Numbered from the stretch's first letter, positions 27,366 through 36,874 are shown. The stretch: DNA of 64,000 nucleotides from Methylobacter sp. (GCA_026399025.1 JAPLRU010000105.1:1-64000); one strand, 5' to 3'. Made by a program: numbers and translations. Notes: generated from the sequence alone by a model not told the origin.

Positions 27366-27379
27366 TACACAGAAACCTT

Positions 27380-28543
27380 ATGACCAAACTACTCTTTCTT
27401 ATAGTCTTGCTATTTTCCTTCAACGCCGTTGCAGATCTACGCGCCACCGGCGACCTAGGCATCGTCATCGAACGCGAAGACGGCAATGCGCTGATCGTCA
27501 ACACCACCGAGCATAAACGCTTAGCCGAAATCGAAAAGCTGGGCGATTTATCCCACGCTTCGGTGGTTTTCTCCCGCGATCAGCGTTATGCCTATGTGTT
27601 CGGCCGGGACGGCGGCTTGACCAAAATCGATATGCTCAAGGACGCCATTGATAAACGCATCGTCCAGGCAGGCAACAGCATCGGCGGGGCGATTTCCCAG
27701 GACGGCAAATTAATCGCCGTGTCCAACTACACGCCCGGCGGCGTTAAAGTTTTTTCCTCGGACACGCTGGAACTGGTCGCCGATATTCCTTCCAACTATG
27801 GCGACGGCCTGCGCTCTAAAGTGGTCGGACTGGTCGATGCGCCCGGACAACTGTTTGTGTTCAGCCTGTTCGATGCCGGTGAAATCTGGCTGGCCGATTT
27901 TAAAAATCCCAAAGCACCGGTCATTAAAAAATTCCCGAACATCGGCAAGCAACCTTACGATGCGTTAATGTCGCCGGACGGGCATTATTACATTGCCGGT
28001 TTATTCGGCGAACCCGGCTTGGCCTTATTGGATTTATGGAATACCGATGCCGGAGTCAAACGCATTTTGCCCGACTACGGCAAAGACGATGAAAAACTGC
28101 CGGTTTATAAAATGCCGCATCTTGAAGGCTGGGCGGTCGCCGGCGATTATGTGTTTGCTCCGGCAATAGGCCAACATAAAGTCTTGGTCATCGACAAAAA
28201 TACCTGGAAACTGCATGACACTATCGCGGTCGCAGGACAGCCGGTTTTTGTAATGGCCCGGCCCGATGCGCGGCAAGTCTGGGTTAACTTTGCCTTCCCG
28301 GATAACAATCAGTTGCAGATTATCGATGTTAAAGACCTGTCCCTGCGTCTTACCTTAACGCCGGGAAAAGCCGTTTTGCATATGGAATTCACCCCGCGCG
28401 GCGAACAAGTCTGGGTTGCGGTAAGAGACGATAATCAACTGGTGGTTTACGATACCGACACCTTGCAGGAAATTACCCGTTTACCCGCCAAGCAACCCAA
28501 CGGTATTTTCTTTAGCTCGCGGGCGCATAAAATCGGTTTGTAA
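27380..28543 (+). CDS. nirF: Heme d1 biosynthesis protein NirF
   Basis: NirF is a d1-type propeller protein without a heme c domain, needed late in heme d1 formation. The N-terminus looks like a cleavable or retained signal (residues 1-19). The blocks EKLGDLSHASVVFSRDQRY and FGRDGGLTKIDM are strongly conserved in NirF, including the histidine that can ligate d1 compounds. 387 aa is typical. It is followed by nirD after four bases. Confidence 0.95.
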   Translation: MTKLLFLIVLLFSFNAVADLRATGDLGIVIEREDGNALIVNTTEHKRLAEIEKLGDLSHASVVFSRDQRYAYVFGRDGGLTKIDMLKDAIDKRIVQAGNSIGGAISQDGKLIAVSNYTPGGVKVFSSDTLELVADIPSNYGDGLRSKVVGLVDAPGQLFVFSLFDAGEIWLADFKNPKAPVIKKFPNIGKQPYDALMSPDGHYYIAGLFGEPGLALLDLWNTDAGVKRILPDYGKDDEKLPVYKMPHLEGWAVAGDYVFAPAIGQHKVLVIDKNTWKLHDTIAVAGQPVFVMARPDARQVWVNFAFPDNNQLQIIDVKDLSLRLTLTPGKAVLHMEFTPRGEQVWVAVRDDNQLVVYDTDTLQEITRLPAKQPNGIFFSSRAHKIGL

Positions 28544-28547
28544 GGCC

Positions 28548-29006
28548 ATGTTGACGACTTTGCATAAACAGCTGCTCAACGACTATCAGCACGATTTTCC
28601 GCTGTCGGCGCGACCTTACCGGGACATCGCCGATGCGCTGGGCGTGACCGAAGCCGAGGTTTTATCGGCTTTTACCGAGCTGAACGATAATAATTTCATC
28701 AGCCGCATCGGCCCGGTCATTCCGCCTAACCATATCGGCGTCAGCGCTCTGCTTGCTATGTCGGTTCCCGAACAGCAGTTGCAGACCGTTGCCGATAAAA
28801 TCAGCGCTTATCCCGAAGTCAATCATAATTACGAACGCGAACACCGGCTTAATCTCTGGTTTGTGGTTATCGCTGCCGATGCCGAACATTTACGCGCCGT
28901 GATTGAAGCCATAGAACTGGATACATCTTACCCCGCCATGCTACTGCCGATGCTGGACGATTTTTTTATCGACTTGGGCTTTAAGCTGGAGCTGAATCAT
29001 GATTGA
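28548..29006 (+). CDS. nirD: Siroheme decarboxylase subunit NirD
   Basis: This AsnC/Lrp-like protein (152 aa) has an N-terminal helix-turn-helix and a C-terminal domain with NHNYEREHRLNLWFVV, a pattern found in the siroheme decarboxylase NirDLGH that converts siroheme to didecarboxysiroheme on the way to heme d1. The nirD name is given by order (first of four after nirF) and by the NYERE motif. Its stop overlaps the next gene. Confidence 0.88.
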   Translation: MLTTLHKQLLNDYQHDFPLSARPYRDIADALGVTEAEVLSAFTELNDNNFISRIGPVIPPNHIGVSALLAMSVPEQQLQTVADKISAYPEVNHNYEREHRLNLWFVVIAADAEHLRAVIEAIELDTSYPAMLLPMLDDFFIDLGFKLELNHD

Positions 29007-29490
29007 TGCCCGTGACCGCCAACTGCTCGAACATATTCAGTTAGGTTTGCCGGTTTGCGCCCGGCCTTATTTGGAAATCGGTCGGCTTTGCGATATGCCT
29101 GAAACCGAAGTGCTAGAGCGCTTAACTAAGCTTAAACAACAAGGCCTGATCAAACGCATGGGCGTTATCGTCAAACATCGACAACTCGGTTACCGCGCCA
29201 ATGCGATGATCGTCTGGAATGTGCCGGACAATCTGGTTAAACAGCTGGGCGGTCATATCAGCCGGTTTTCGTTTGTGACTTTGTGTTATCAGCGCCCCAG
29301 ACAGCCGGAATGGCCGTATAACTTGTATTGCATGATACACGGCAAAGACAAGGCGACGGTGTTAAAGCAATTAGACCAGCTTATCGATGCTTGCGGCTTA
29401 AGCGCTTTCAATAGAGAAATCCTGTTCAGCAAGCGCTGTTTTAAACAACGCGGCGCTGTTTATAAAAATACGGCTTTAGCGGATGGATGA
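28999..29490 (+). CDS. nirL: Siroheme decarboxylase subunit NirL
   Basis: The 163-aa AsnC-like paralogue has the alternative pattern LCYQRPRQPEWPYNLYCMIHG in its C-terminal domain (residues about 96-116), typical of NirL and NirH. It pairs with the NirD-type partner. It overlaps nirD by eight bases and nirG by eight bases, so all four are translationally linked. Confidence 0.87.
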   Translation: MIDARDRQLLEHIQLGLPVCARPYLEIGRLCDMPETEVLERLTKLKQQGLIKRMGVIVKHRQLGYRANAMIVWNVPDNLVKQLGGHISRFSFVTLCYQRPRQPEWPYNLYCMIHGKDKATVLKQLDQLIDACGLSAFNREILFSKRCFKQRGAVYKNTALADG

Positions 29491-29926
29491 AATAGACAAA
29501 CGCATTATCAATGCCCTGCAAGACGGCTTTCCGATTTGCGCCGCACCTTATCGGCAAGTCGCCGCGCAACTGGGGCTAAGCGAACAGGAACTGATAGCTA
29601 GGTTAAAAGCATTGTTGGATAACGGCAGCTTAACCCGCTTCGGCCCTTTGTATAATGCCGAACAAATGGGCGGCGCTTTAACCCTGGCTGCCGTTAAAGC
29701 GCCCATTGAGCGCTTCGACGAAGTCACCGAAATTATCAATGCCTTTCCCGAAGTCGCCCATAATTACGCGCGCAACCATGAATTGAATATGTGGTTTGTG
29801 ATTGCGACCGAAACGCCTGAACAAATCCAACAAACCATCGCTGCGATAGAACGGCAAACCGGCCTGAGCGTTTACAACATGCCGAAAAACAAAGAATACT
29901 TTGTTAACCTGAAACTGGAAGCCTGA
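29483..29926 (+). CDS. nirG: Siroheme decarboxylase subunit NirG
   Basis: The 147-aa AsnC-like paralogue is of the NirD type: its C-terminal domain reads VAHNYARNHELNMWFVIAT. The position of the second basic residue differs from NirD (NYARNH versus NYEREH). Third in the nirDLGH order. Confidence 0.86.
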   Translation: MDEIDKRIINALQDGFPICAAPYRQVAAQLGLSEQELIARLKALLDNGSLTRFGPLYNAEQMGGALTLAAVKAPIERFDEVTEIINAFPEVAHNYARNHELNMWFVIATETPEQIQQTIAAIERQTGLSVYNMPKNKEYFVNLKLEA

Positions 29927-29928
29927 AC

Positions 29929-30405
29929 ATGCTTGATGAAACAGACCGCAAAATCATCCAGGCAACGCAGGCCGGTTTGCCGTTAACGCCCGAACCTTAT
30001 CAGACGATTGCCGAACAACTCGGCCTAACCGCTGATAATGTTATGATGCGGCTCACAGCCATGCAAAACAGCGGCATTATTCGCCGCATCGGCGCAGTGC
30101 CCAATCACTATAAACTGGGCTATCGGTTTAACGGCATGACGGTTTGGAATATTCCCGATGAAGTCATCGACGAGTTGGGGCAAAAAGTCGGGCAATTGGA
30201 ATTCGTCAGCCATTGTTATCACCGTCCCCGGCATCTTCCCGAATGGCCGTACAATTTATTTGCGATGGTGCATAGTAAAAGCCAAGAAGGTGTCGATGAA
30301 CAAATCCAACGGATTGCTGACCTGCTTAGCAGTTATAATCAAGGCTGCGACGTGTTATACAGCAGCAAAATTCTGAAAAAAACCGGCTTTCGCACCAGTA
30401 CTTAG
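29929..30405 (+). CDS. nirH: Siroheme decarboxylase subunit NirH
   Basis: The 158-aa AsnC-like paralogue is of the NirL type, with HCYHRPRHLPEWPYNLFAMVH in its C-terminal domain. With it the set of four decarboxylase subunits is complete. It starts two bases after nirG. A repeat and a retropepsin-like gene separate it from nirJ. Confidence 0.87.
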   Translation: MLDETDRKIIQATQAGLPLTPEPYQTIAEQLGLTADNVMMRLTAMQNSGIIRRIGAVPNHYKLGYRFNGMTVWNIPDEVIDELGQKVGQLEFVSHCYHRPRHLPEWPYNLFAMVHSKSQEGVDEQIQRIADLLSSYNQGCDVLYSSKILKKTGFRTST

Positions 30406-30459
30406 GCAACTTGCAATTAATACCCCCCTATTTTCGTTAAAACATTAGAAAGGCAATAT

Positions 30460-30549
30460 CGTAGGATGTGGTGAACGCAGTGAACCGCATCAATCGAGGA
30501 CGGCGCGAACGGCGCAAACGGTGCGGTTCGTTCCTCACCGCACCCTACG
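30460..30549. repeat. Long palindromic repeat after nirH
   Basis: The outer arms, starting CGTAGGATGTGGTGA at 30460 and ending TCACCGCACCCTACG at 30549, are complementary at 13 of 15 positions; inner arms GAACCGCA and TGCGGTTC also pair. This is a dispersed hairpin repeat that could stabilise or end the nirH transcript. Confidence 0.75.
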
Positions 30550-30671
30550 CCCCCCCTTGTCCACACGATTAAATAAAGCTGAAATTTAAGTGTTTTTTGT
30601 ATTGTTCGCGAACCGATTGATTTATCCTAATCGTACAGGTCGAAATTTTTAACCGTAAATCCGCAGGACAG

Positions 30672-31055
30672 ATGATGGGAACTACCTACGCAGAACTCAA
30701 GCTCACCAATTTATTCAGCAAGCAAAGTGTGAGCATACGCGCCTTAGTGGACACCGGCGCGACGTTCATGTGCGTAACCGAAGCCATCGCGGTGCAACTG
30801 GGGTTTGATACCACCGAGGTTAGCCGACATATCGTCACGCTTGCCGATGGCAGGCAGCTTAAGGTGCCGCGTATCGCTCCGATTGAAATTATCTTCGGCA
30901 ATCGCTCGTATATTACGGAGGCGCTGGTGCTGGGCGATGAGGCATTGATGGGCGTGTTACCTTTGGAAGCCATGGACTTGATGGTCGATCCTTTGCGGCA
31001 ACAATTGATTGTCAATCCCGCGCATCCGAACTTTCCCGTTGCACTGGCAAAATAA
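30672..31055 (+). CDS. Retropepsin-like aspartic protease
   Basis: This 127-aa cytoplasmic protein contains ALVDTGATFMCV (the Asp-Thr-Gly active-site motif of clan AA proteases, near residue 27) and a hydrophobic VLGDEALMGVLPLEAMDL segment, the pattern of single-domain retropepsin-like proteins that work as dimers. Its substrate is unknown. It lies on the same strand between nirH and nirJ. Two adjacent ATGs (30672 and 30675) are possible starts. Confidence 0.82.
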   Translation: MMGTTYAELKLTNLFSKQSVSIRALVDTGATFMCVTEAIAVQLGFDTTEVSRHIVTLADGRQLKVPRIAPIEIIFGNRSYITEALVLGDEALMGVLPLEAMDLMVDPLRQQLIVNPAHPNFPVALAK

Positions 31056-31123
31056 GTTACCGTCACTATTGCCTGAGCGCTTAATCAGCTGTTTTACAAG
31101 CTCAATCCTGTAGAGGTTTTACC

Positions 31124-32260
31124 ATGTTCAGACTAAGCCACTATATGCGGGAACTGATAGACCCGACACCGTTAAAACCCGCTCGTAAACCGGCGGCTCC
31201 TGTCGTTATCTGGAATTTGATCCGCCGCTGCAATCTGACTTGCAAGCATTGCTACACGACTTCCACAGACATCAATTTTCCCAATGAGTTAACTACGCCG
31301 GAAATTTATACGGTCATGGACGACCTGAAAGCCTTTAAAGTCCCGGTGCTGATTTTATCCGGCGGCGAACCGTTGCTGCATCCCGATATTTTCGACATTT
31401 CCCGGCGCGCCAAGGACATGGGCTTTTATGTCGCACTATCGACTAACGGCACTAAAATTTCCGCAGCCAATATCGATGAAATCGCGAGTATAGATTATCA
31501 ATATATCGGCGTCAGCCTGGATGGTCTGAAAGACACTCATGACCGCTTCCGTCGGGTGCAAGGCTCTTTCGACCAAGCTTTAAACGGCATCCGCCTATGC
31601 TTGGAAAAAGGCATCAAAGTCGGTCTGCGTTTTACCTTAACGCAAGATAACGCTCATGATTTTCCGGCGTTGTTACAGTTAATGGATCAGCGCAATATCG
31701 ACAAATTTTATTTATCGCATTTGAATTACGGCGGTCGCGGCAATAAAAACCGAAAAGACGACGCCCATTTTGCAATGACCCGGACCGCGATGGATTTGCT
31801 GTTTGAAACCAGCTATGACTGGCTTAAGGCAGACAAAGACCGCGAATTCGTTACCGGCAATAACGACGCCGATGCGGTTTATTTTTTACACTGGGTCGCC
31901 CGGCATTTTCCCGATAAAACCGAACACATCAAAGCCAAGCTGGAACAATGGGGCGGCAATGCCTCCGGCGTCAATGTCGCCAATATCGACAATTTGGGCA
32001 ATGTCCATCCCGACACGTTCTGGTGGCATTATGAACTGGGCAATGTCAAAGAACGGCCTTTTTCGGAAATATGGATGGATACCGGCGATCCGTTGATGGC
32101 GGGTCTTAAACAACAGCCAAGACCGCTCGAAGGCCGTTGCGCCAGATGCCGGTATCAAGAAATATGCAACGGCAATACCCGGGTCAGGGCCGCGCAAACG
32201 ACAGGCAATTTCTGGGCTGAAGATCCGGGCTGCTATCTGAGCGATGCCGAAATAGCCTGA
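31124..32260 (+). CDS. nirJ: Heme d1 biosynthesis radical SAM protein NirJ
   Basis: NirJ removes propionate side chains from didecarboxysiroheme to build the d1 precursor. The radical SAM motif is Cys36-X3-Cys40-X2-Cys43 (CNLTCKHCY), with the SGGEPLL motif near residue 85. A C-terminal SPASM/auxiliary-cluster region has CARCRYQEICNGN and a later GCYL. 378 aa is typical. nirE (uroporphyrinogen methyltransferase) is not in the window, so that step must come from elsewhere, for example CysG. Confidence 0.93.
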   Translation: MFRLSHYMRELIDPTPLKPARKPAAPVVIWNLIRRCNLTCKHCYTTSTDINFPNELTTPEIYTVMDDLKAFKVPVLILSGGEPLLHPDIFDISRRAKDMGFYVALSTNGTKISAANIDEIASIDYQYIGVSLDGLKDTHDRFRRVQGSFDQALNGIRLCLEKGIKVGLRFTLTQDNAHDFPALLQLMDQRNIDKFYLSHLNYGGRGNKNRKDDAHFAMTRTAMDLLFETSYDWLKADKDREFVTGNNDADAVYFLHWVARHFPDKTEHIKAKLEQWGGNASGVNVANIDNLGNVHPDTFWWHYELGNVKERPFSEIWMDTGDPLMAGLKQQPRPLEGRCARCRYQEICNGNTRVRAAQTTGNFWAEDPGCYLSDAEIA

Positions 32261-32270
32261 TGAAAGCATT

Positions 32271-32401
32271 ATGAACATTGATTTTCAGCACTGCCAAGTG
32301 CGCTCAGGCAACTGGAAAAAAGCCTTGCTTACGCCGGATCGGAAATGACGGAAAACAATAACGACTTGTTCGAACAATTTCGTAATTCGGTTATTCAATA
32401 A
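32271..32401 (+). pseudogene. Relic of a HepT/HI0074-type protein
   Basis: After ATG 32271 (MNIDFQH) a frameshift leads into ALRQLEKSLAYAGSEM followed by LFEQFRNSVIQ, then a stop at 32399. These segments match the N-terminal helices of nucleotidyltransferase substrate-binding (HI0074/HepT-like) proteins, which are normally about 130 aa and pair with an MNT-type partner. Only about the first third remains and no partner is present. Confidence 0.7.
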
Positions 32402-32493
32402 ACATCTTTCCTAAATAATCGTTATAGGGTTCGTTTAGAATAGCAGTTCACCCTCTGAAAACACGGATAGCGCTGAGGCCTTAAAGACTAATA

Positions 32494-32680
32494 GCCGTCG
32501 AAATTACCGAAAAGCAGCGTAAATCCACGACCGTCGATTAGCAGGTGCGCGACAGCGTCCGAGCCCGGCTCAAGATACTGGTTCGGCGCACGTTGCAGCG
32601 TTACAAATATCCGCCGGATAAGGCCGCCGAAGCGGGTCATGCAGCAAGTCGAATCGCTGTCGAATTCATGGACCTCTTGA
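32494..32680 (+). pseudogene. C-terminal relic of type I restriction subunit HsdR
   Basis: Conceptual translation gives VEITEKQRKSTTVD, a stop, VRDSVRARLKILVRR and LQRYKYPPDKAAEA, then after a one-base frameshift VMQQVESLSNSWT. This is the characteristic C-terminal tail of HsdR proteins (the RYKYPPDK block is especially telling). One in-frame stop and one frameshift show it is dead. The rest of hsdRMS is absent. Confidence 0.8.
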
Positions 32681-32737
32681 ACGCTGTTTAATCGGCATTA
32701 CCGCGTTTTCAGGCTTGGTTAGTTATCAGAAGGCGCT

Positions 32738-35700
32738 TTAATCAATATCCTTAATCAGCGCCATCATATCCTCAACCGACATTTTGCCGCTGACTTCGCC
32801 ACCTTCCAGCAAACTATTGGCTAAATCGCGTTTGTGTTTATGCAACTCGACAATTTTGTCTTCAATGGTGTCTTTGGCGACCAAGCGATAAATCGTGACC
32901 GGGCGTTTTTGCCCCATCCGGTGGGCGCGGTCGGAGGCCTGATCTTCAACCGCCGGATTCCACCAAGGGTCCATATGGATCACATAATCGGCGGCGGTTA
33001 AATTCAAGCCGGTGCCGCCCGCTTTCAAACTGATTAAAAACAAATCGCCGTCCCCCGCCTGGAATGCAGTCATGGCTTTTTTCCGTTGCGGAACCGGGGT
33101 TGCGCCGTCCAGGTAATGATAGGCGATGCCTTTTTTGTCCAGCAATTCGCGAATCAGCGTTAAATGCCCGACAAACTGGCTGAACACCAAGGCTTTATGG
33201 CGGTTTTCCAGCAATTCATCAACCAGCTCTTCAAAAGCTTCCAGCTTGGAACTGGGCAGGGTGCTGTCTTCCATGACCAAACGCGGATTACAACAAGCCC
33301 GGCGCAGTTTCATGATTTCGGCCAAGACTTTCAGTTGCTGATGTCCGGGCTGGCCGGTGGCTTCCATCATGGTCTGCATCGCGTTCCGCCGCAGGGCTTC
33401 GTAAAGGGCGCGCTCTTCGGGGCTTAATTCGACATGCAAGGTCACTTCGGTACGGGACGGCAATTCTTTTAATACGTCGTTTTTAAGCCGCCGCAAGATA
33501 AAGGGGCGCAACAGTTTTTTAAGCCGTTGCTGCACTTCCCTATCCTGCTCGTTTTCGATGGACTGCGCGTAACGTTGGTTAAACTTTTGCAACGTGCCTA
33601 ACAAGCCCGGATTGATAAAATTAAACAAATTCCACAGTTCGCCCAGATGGTTTTCTATCGGCGTGCCGGTAGTAATCAGTTTAAAGTCGGCCTGTAATTC
33701 CATCGCGGCTTTGGAGCGCTTGGTCAGCGCGTTTTTAATGGCTTGCGCTTCGTCGGCAACCAAGGTTTGCCAGTGTTTTTGCGCCAAGCGCTCGCCTTCG
33801 GTTTGCAACAGGCCGTAACTGCACACGATCACATCGAAAGGCCCGGCATCATCCAGCATCGCTTGCCGATCGCCGCTACCGAATTGCCGGACATTCAGCG
33901 TCGGCGCAAAGCGGCCGCATTCTTCCAGCCAGTTAATGCAGACCGAAGTGGGCGCTAAAATCAGCGTGGGCCCGTCCGGAGCGCGGGATAAAATCAGCGC
34001 CAACGCCTGTACGGTTTTGCCCAAGCCCATGTCGTCGGCCAGACAAGCGCCTGCGCCCCAGTGCGCCAAACGCGTCATCCATTGATAACCTTCGCGTTGA
34101 TAATCGCGCAATTCGCCTTGCAAGGTTGACGGCAGTTTAGGGTTTAAATCGGCGGTTTCGTTAAGACGGCGCAATTGATCCTGCCACGGTTTGGCGGCGC
34201 TGATGTTCATGCCGGTGGTGATTTCATCCAAAGCCTGCGCCGCCAGCGGATGGAATCGCACTTTGTCCTTTTGCACCTCGCCCAATCCGGCTAAATCGTC
34301 CAAGCGTTGGCGCAATTCGCGGGTCAACGCGATAATTTGGCCGTCTTCGAGTTTTAAAAAGCGGCCCGGCGAGCTGTTTAGCAGGTTCATTAAACGCTGC
34401 ATGTCCAGCACCTCCTGTTCGTCAATCTGCAACGCACCTTCGACGCTGAACCAGTCTTTTTCCTTGCGCACCGAAAATTGCGCTTGCGACAAACCGAGTT
34501 CGCGGCTGATTTGAATTTTTTTACCTTTCGGCCATTCCAGCACCGCAAAATCGCCCAAAGCCTGTAACTGCAACAGCGTATCCAGCGCCGCTTCGGGATC
34601 GTCCAGCAGCCACTTGGCGTCTTTGTCGGCGTAGAGCTGCGGACATTCGTTCAGCACGTGTTTTAAGTGTTTTTTCTCAAGCTTGAAATCGCGGGCGGTT
34701 TGCAGTTGCTTGCCGTCGATTTCCGCCAACACCGTGGTGCCGCCTGCGCCGGGCTTGTAAAGCGGCCCGCCGGTACTAAACGGTTGCACGAAAATCTCTA
34801 TTTGTATGCCCTGCCCGACTGGTTGTAAATGAACATGCAGACGGCTGTCGGCATCGACGCTTTGCGCCAGACTGGAGGTGCCGCCTATATCGGATTGCAC
34901 GGTTAACATCGAGGCGACCGAGGCAATCGAGTCGATCACTTGCTGGCGCGCCGTAGCCGGTACGGTTAAGCCTTTTTTACCCAGAATCTCGGCGACTTGG
35001 CGATGCTGGTCGTTAATTTTGTAAACCAATAAGCCGTTACCGGCGGTTTTTTGGGCAATGATTTTTTGTTTGCTAATGGCAGGAATTAATGAAATATGCA
35101 GGTTTGGCTGATGCTCCTTCACCAGCAATTGCGGTTCGGCGGTGCTGATTTCGACCGGAGCACCGGATAATTCCTGATTGACCCAGTAAATAGCCGGATG
35201 GCCGATGGCGGCTAAAATAGCCTCCTCCGACAACGCGTAAATCTCTCTACTGGAATAACCGTAGTAGCCGCTGCTTTCCTTTTCCATCTGAATTTGCGCG
35301 CAAATGCGATGATCGTGCTCGGATAAATAATCGAAGTCGGATAAATTATGATACAGACGCTTTAAAGACAGCGGACGGCCTTTTGTCCAACGGCCGCTTT
35401 TACCCAACTTTTGTTCCTTCGGCTCTAATAAAGCCTGATTATCTTCCAAGCTGAGTACCCATATCATCCGTATTTCCTGAGGCGTCTGGCCTGCTGCCGG
35501 AGAACTTTTTAATTGGCTTAGCGCATCCAAGGCTCTTTGCCATTTCGACACTTGCGGCAATAGATCGAGAATCGCACTAAACGGTGAATCCGCATACTGC
35601 TGTGCGATAGGCTCGCAAGCCCAGGTTGTATTCTTATAACCCAAACGTTGCAGCAATGCCGAACTCACGGCGGCATACCAGACAAAGCCCTGTTGTTGCG

Positions 35701-36874
35701 CTTTCTCGCAAAACTTGGCTAATCCGGCCAAAAAGTCTTTATTTTTAGCGGTCATCGTTTCGATTTCGCCCAGCCAATACAGCAGCAAGGCTTGGAACAA
35801 GCGTTCATAAGCAAAATCATTGCTTTTAAATAAATGCGCACTGCTTTCGACGGACAGCTTGCCTTGATAAATATCGACGGCATCCAGCAGGACTAAATTG
35901 AGCAGGTAAAAGGCATTGTGCAGCCCTTCATACTTAACCGTCATCTGCGCGTTTTGTTTAAGCAAGGTCAGATCGCTAAAGCTGCGATTGCGCAATAAGG
36001 CCAAATTAAAAAAATAACCGTGCACGCCGCTGAAACTGATATTGCGTTTACCGCTGTCTTTTTTAAGCGTTTTCAGCGCGGCATTAAACAGCTCTAAGGC
36101 TTCATCGTTACGGTTTTGTAAAAAACGCAAGACCGCCACTATTTTTAAACCGCGCATTGATGTGTCGCCGCTTAACCAAGCTTCCGCATCGTTAAAATTG
36201 CCGCGCAGCAAGCGTTGTTCAAGCACCGTATGGACAATTTCCGGCGTGTCCGATTTGACCGCGCCGAAATACTGTTCCAGCAATTGATACTGCAAGGCGA
36301 AATCGGTTAAATCCCAAAAATTGCCATTGACGAAATAACTTAAAACCCAAAATTTAATCCGCTCAGGCACACCGGCAAACCAGTCCGCATCAAAGTCATT
36401 AAAGAAAATCTTATAAATAACATCGGTAAATTGACTGGGATGCGTTGCCCGAATCCGGTCCATTTCAGCGAAAAACGTTTTCTCGTCACCCCGGTATAAA
36501 TAAATGCGCATTCTTTTTATGTAATGAGCAAGAAGCACTCGAGCGTAATAATAGGACTTATGGTCGGCAACCACAAAAGTCGCCCACTCATTAAACCAAG
36601 GCTGCCGAACAGCAAGCCGCATCAAGGGCTCGATAATGTTCGGGTGGCACTGCCAACCGTCGGGTGAAAGCACAATCAACTCCGCTTGCTGTAGTTTATC
36701 CCTGACTGTTTTATTAATGATGACGGCTTTATTGGCTAAGGAGATGGCGGATTTTTTTAATAATGTTTGAAATTCAGTTTGCCCTATCGGTGCGTAATGC
36801 ACAGCCAAAAGTTGGAGGATTTGCTGTTCGTCGTCTGATAATGCGTTAAAGGATGCGAGTTGTTTATTGTTCAT
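32738..36874 (-). CDS. Large SNF2-family helicase-like ATPase
   Basis: This 1378-aa protein has the SNF2 motor in its C-terminal third: motif I DDMGLGKT near residue 945, motif II DEAQ near 1040, GTPIENHLGELWNL after it, and the helicase C-terminal part with FSQFVGHL, GTGLNLTAADYVIHMDPWWNPA and DRAHRMGQ. SNF2 enzymes translocate on duplex DNA and remodel protein-DNA complexes. The long N-terminal region (about 1-600) is helical and TPR-like in places and is not recognised. There are no neighbours on its strand, so no system partner is evident. Confidence 0.9.
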   Translation of the reverse strand: MNNKQLASFNALSDDEQQILQLLAVHYAPIGQTEFQTLLKKSAISLANKAVIINKTVRDKLQQAELIVLSPDGWQCHPNIIEPLMRLAVRQPWFNEWATFVVADHKSYYYARVLLAHYIKRMRIYLYRGDEKTFFAEMDRIRATHPSQFTDVIYKIFFNDFDADWFAGVPERIKFWVLSYFVNGNFWDLTDFALQYQLLEQYFGAVKSDTPEIVHTVLEQRLLRGNFNDAEAWLSGDTSMRGLKIVAVLRFLQNRNDEALELFNAALKTLKKDSGKRNISFSGVHGYFFNLALLRNRSFSDLTLLKQNAQMTVKYEGLHNAFYLLNLVLLDAVDIYQGKLSVESSAHLFKSNDFAYERLFQALLLYWLGEIETMTAKNKDFLAGLAKFCEKAQQQGFVWYAAVSSALLQRLGYKNTTWACEPIAQQYADSPFSAILDLLPQVSKWQRALDALSQLKSSPAAGQTPQEIRMIWVLSLEDNQALLEPKEQKLGKSGRWTKGRPLSLKRLYHNLSDFDYLSEHDHRICAQIQMEKESSGYYGYSSREIYALSEEAILAAIGHPAIYWVNQELSGAPVEISTAEPQLLVKEHQPNLHISLIPAISKQKIIAQKTAGNGLLVYKINDQHRQVAEILGKKGLTVPATARQQVIDSIASVASMLTVQSDIGGTSSLAQSVDADSRLHVHLQPVGQGIQIEIFVQPFSTGGPLYKPGAGGTTVLAEIDGKQLQTARDFKLEKKHLKHVLNECPQLYADKDAKWLLDDPEAALDTLLQLQALGDFAVLEWPKGKKIQISRELGLSQAQFSVRKEKDWFSVEGALQIDEQEVLDMQRLMNLLNSSPGRFLKLEDGQIIALTRELRQRLDDLAGLGEVQKDKVRFHPLAAQALDEITTGMNISAAKPWQDQLRRLNETADLNPKLPSTLQGELRDYQREGYQWMTRLAHWGAGACLADDMGLGKTVQALALILSRAPDGPTLILAPTSVCINWLEECGRFAPTLNVRQFGSGDRQAMLDDAGPFDVIVCSYGLLQTEGERLAQKHWQTLVADEAQAIKNALTKRSKAAMELQADFKLITTGTPIENHLGELWNLFNFINPGLLGTLQKFNQRYAQSIENEQDREVQQRLKKLLRPFILRRLKNDVLKELPSRTEVTLHVELSPEERALYEALRRNAMQTMMEATGQPGHQQLKVLAEIMKLRRACCNPRLVMEDSTLPSSKLEAFEELVDELLENRHKALVFSQFVGHLTLIRELLDKKGIAYHYLDGATPVPQRKKAMTAFQAGDGDLFLISLKAGGTGLNLTAADYVIHMDPWWNPAVEDQASDRAHRMGQKRPVTIYRLVAKDTIEDKIVELHKHKRDLANSLLEGGEVSGKMSVEDMMALIKDID

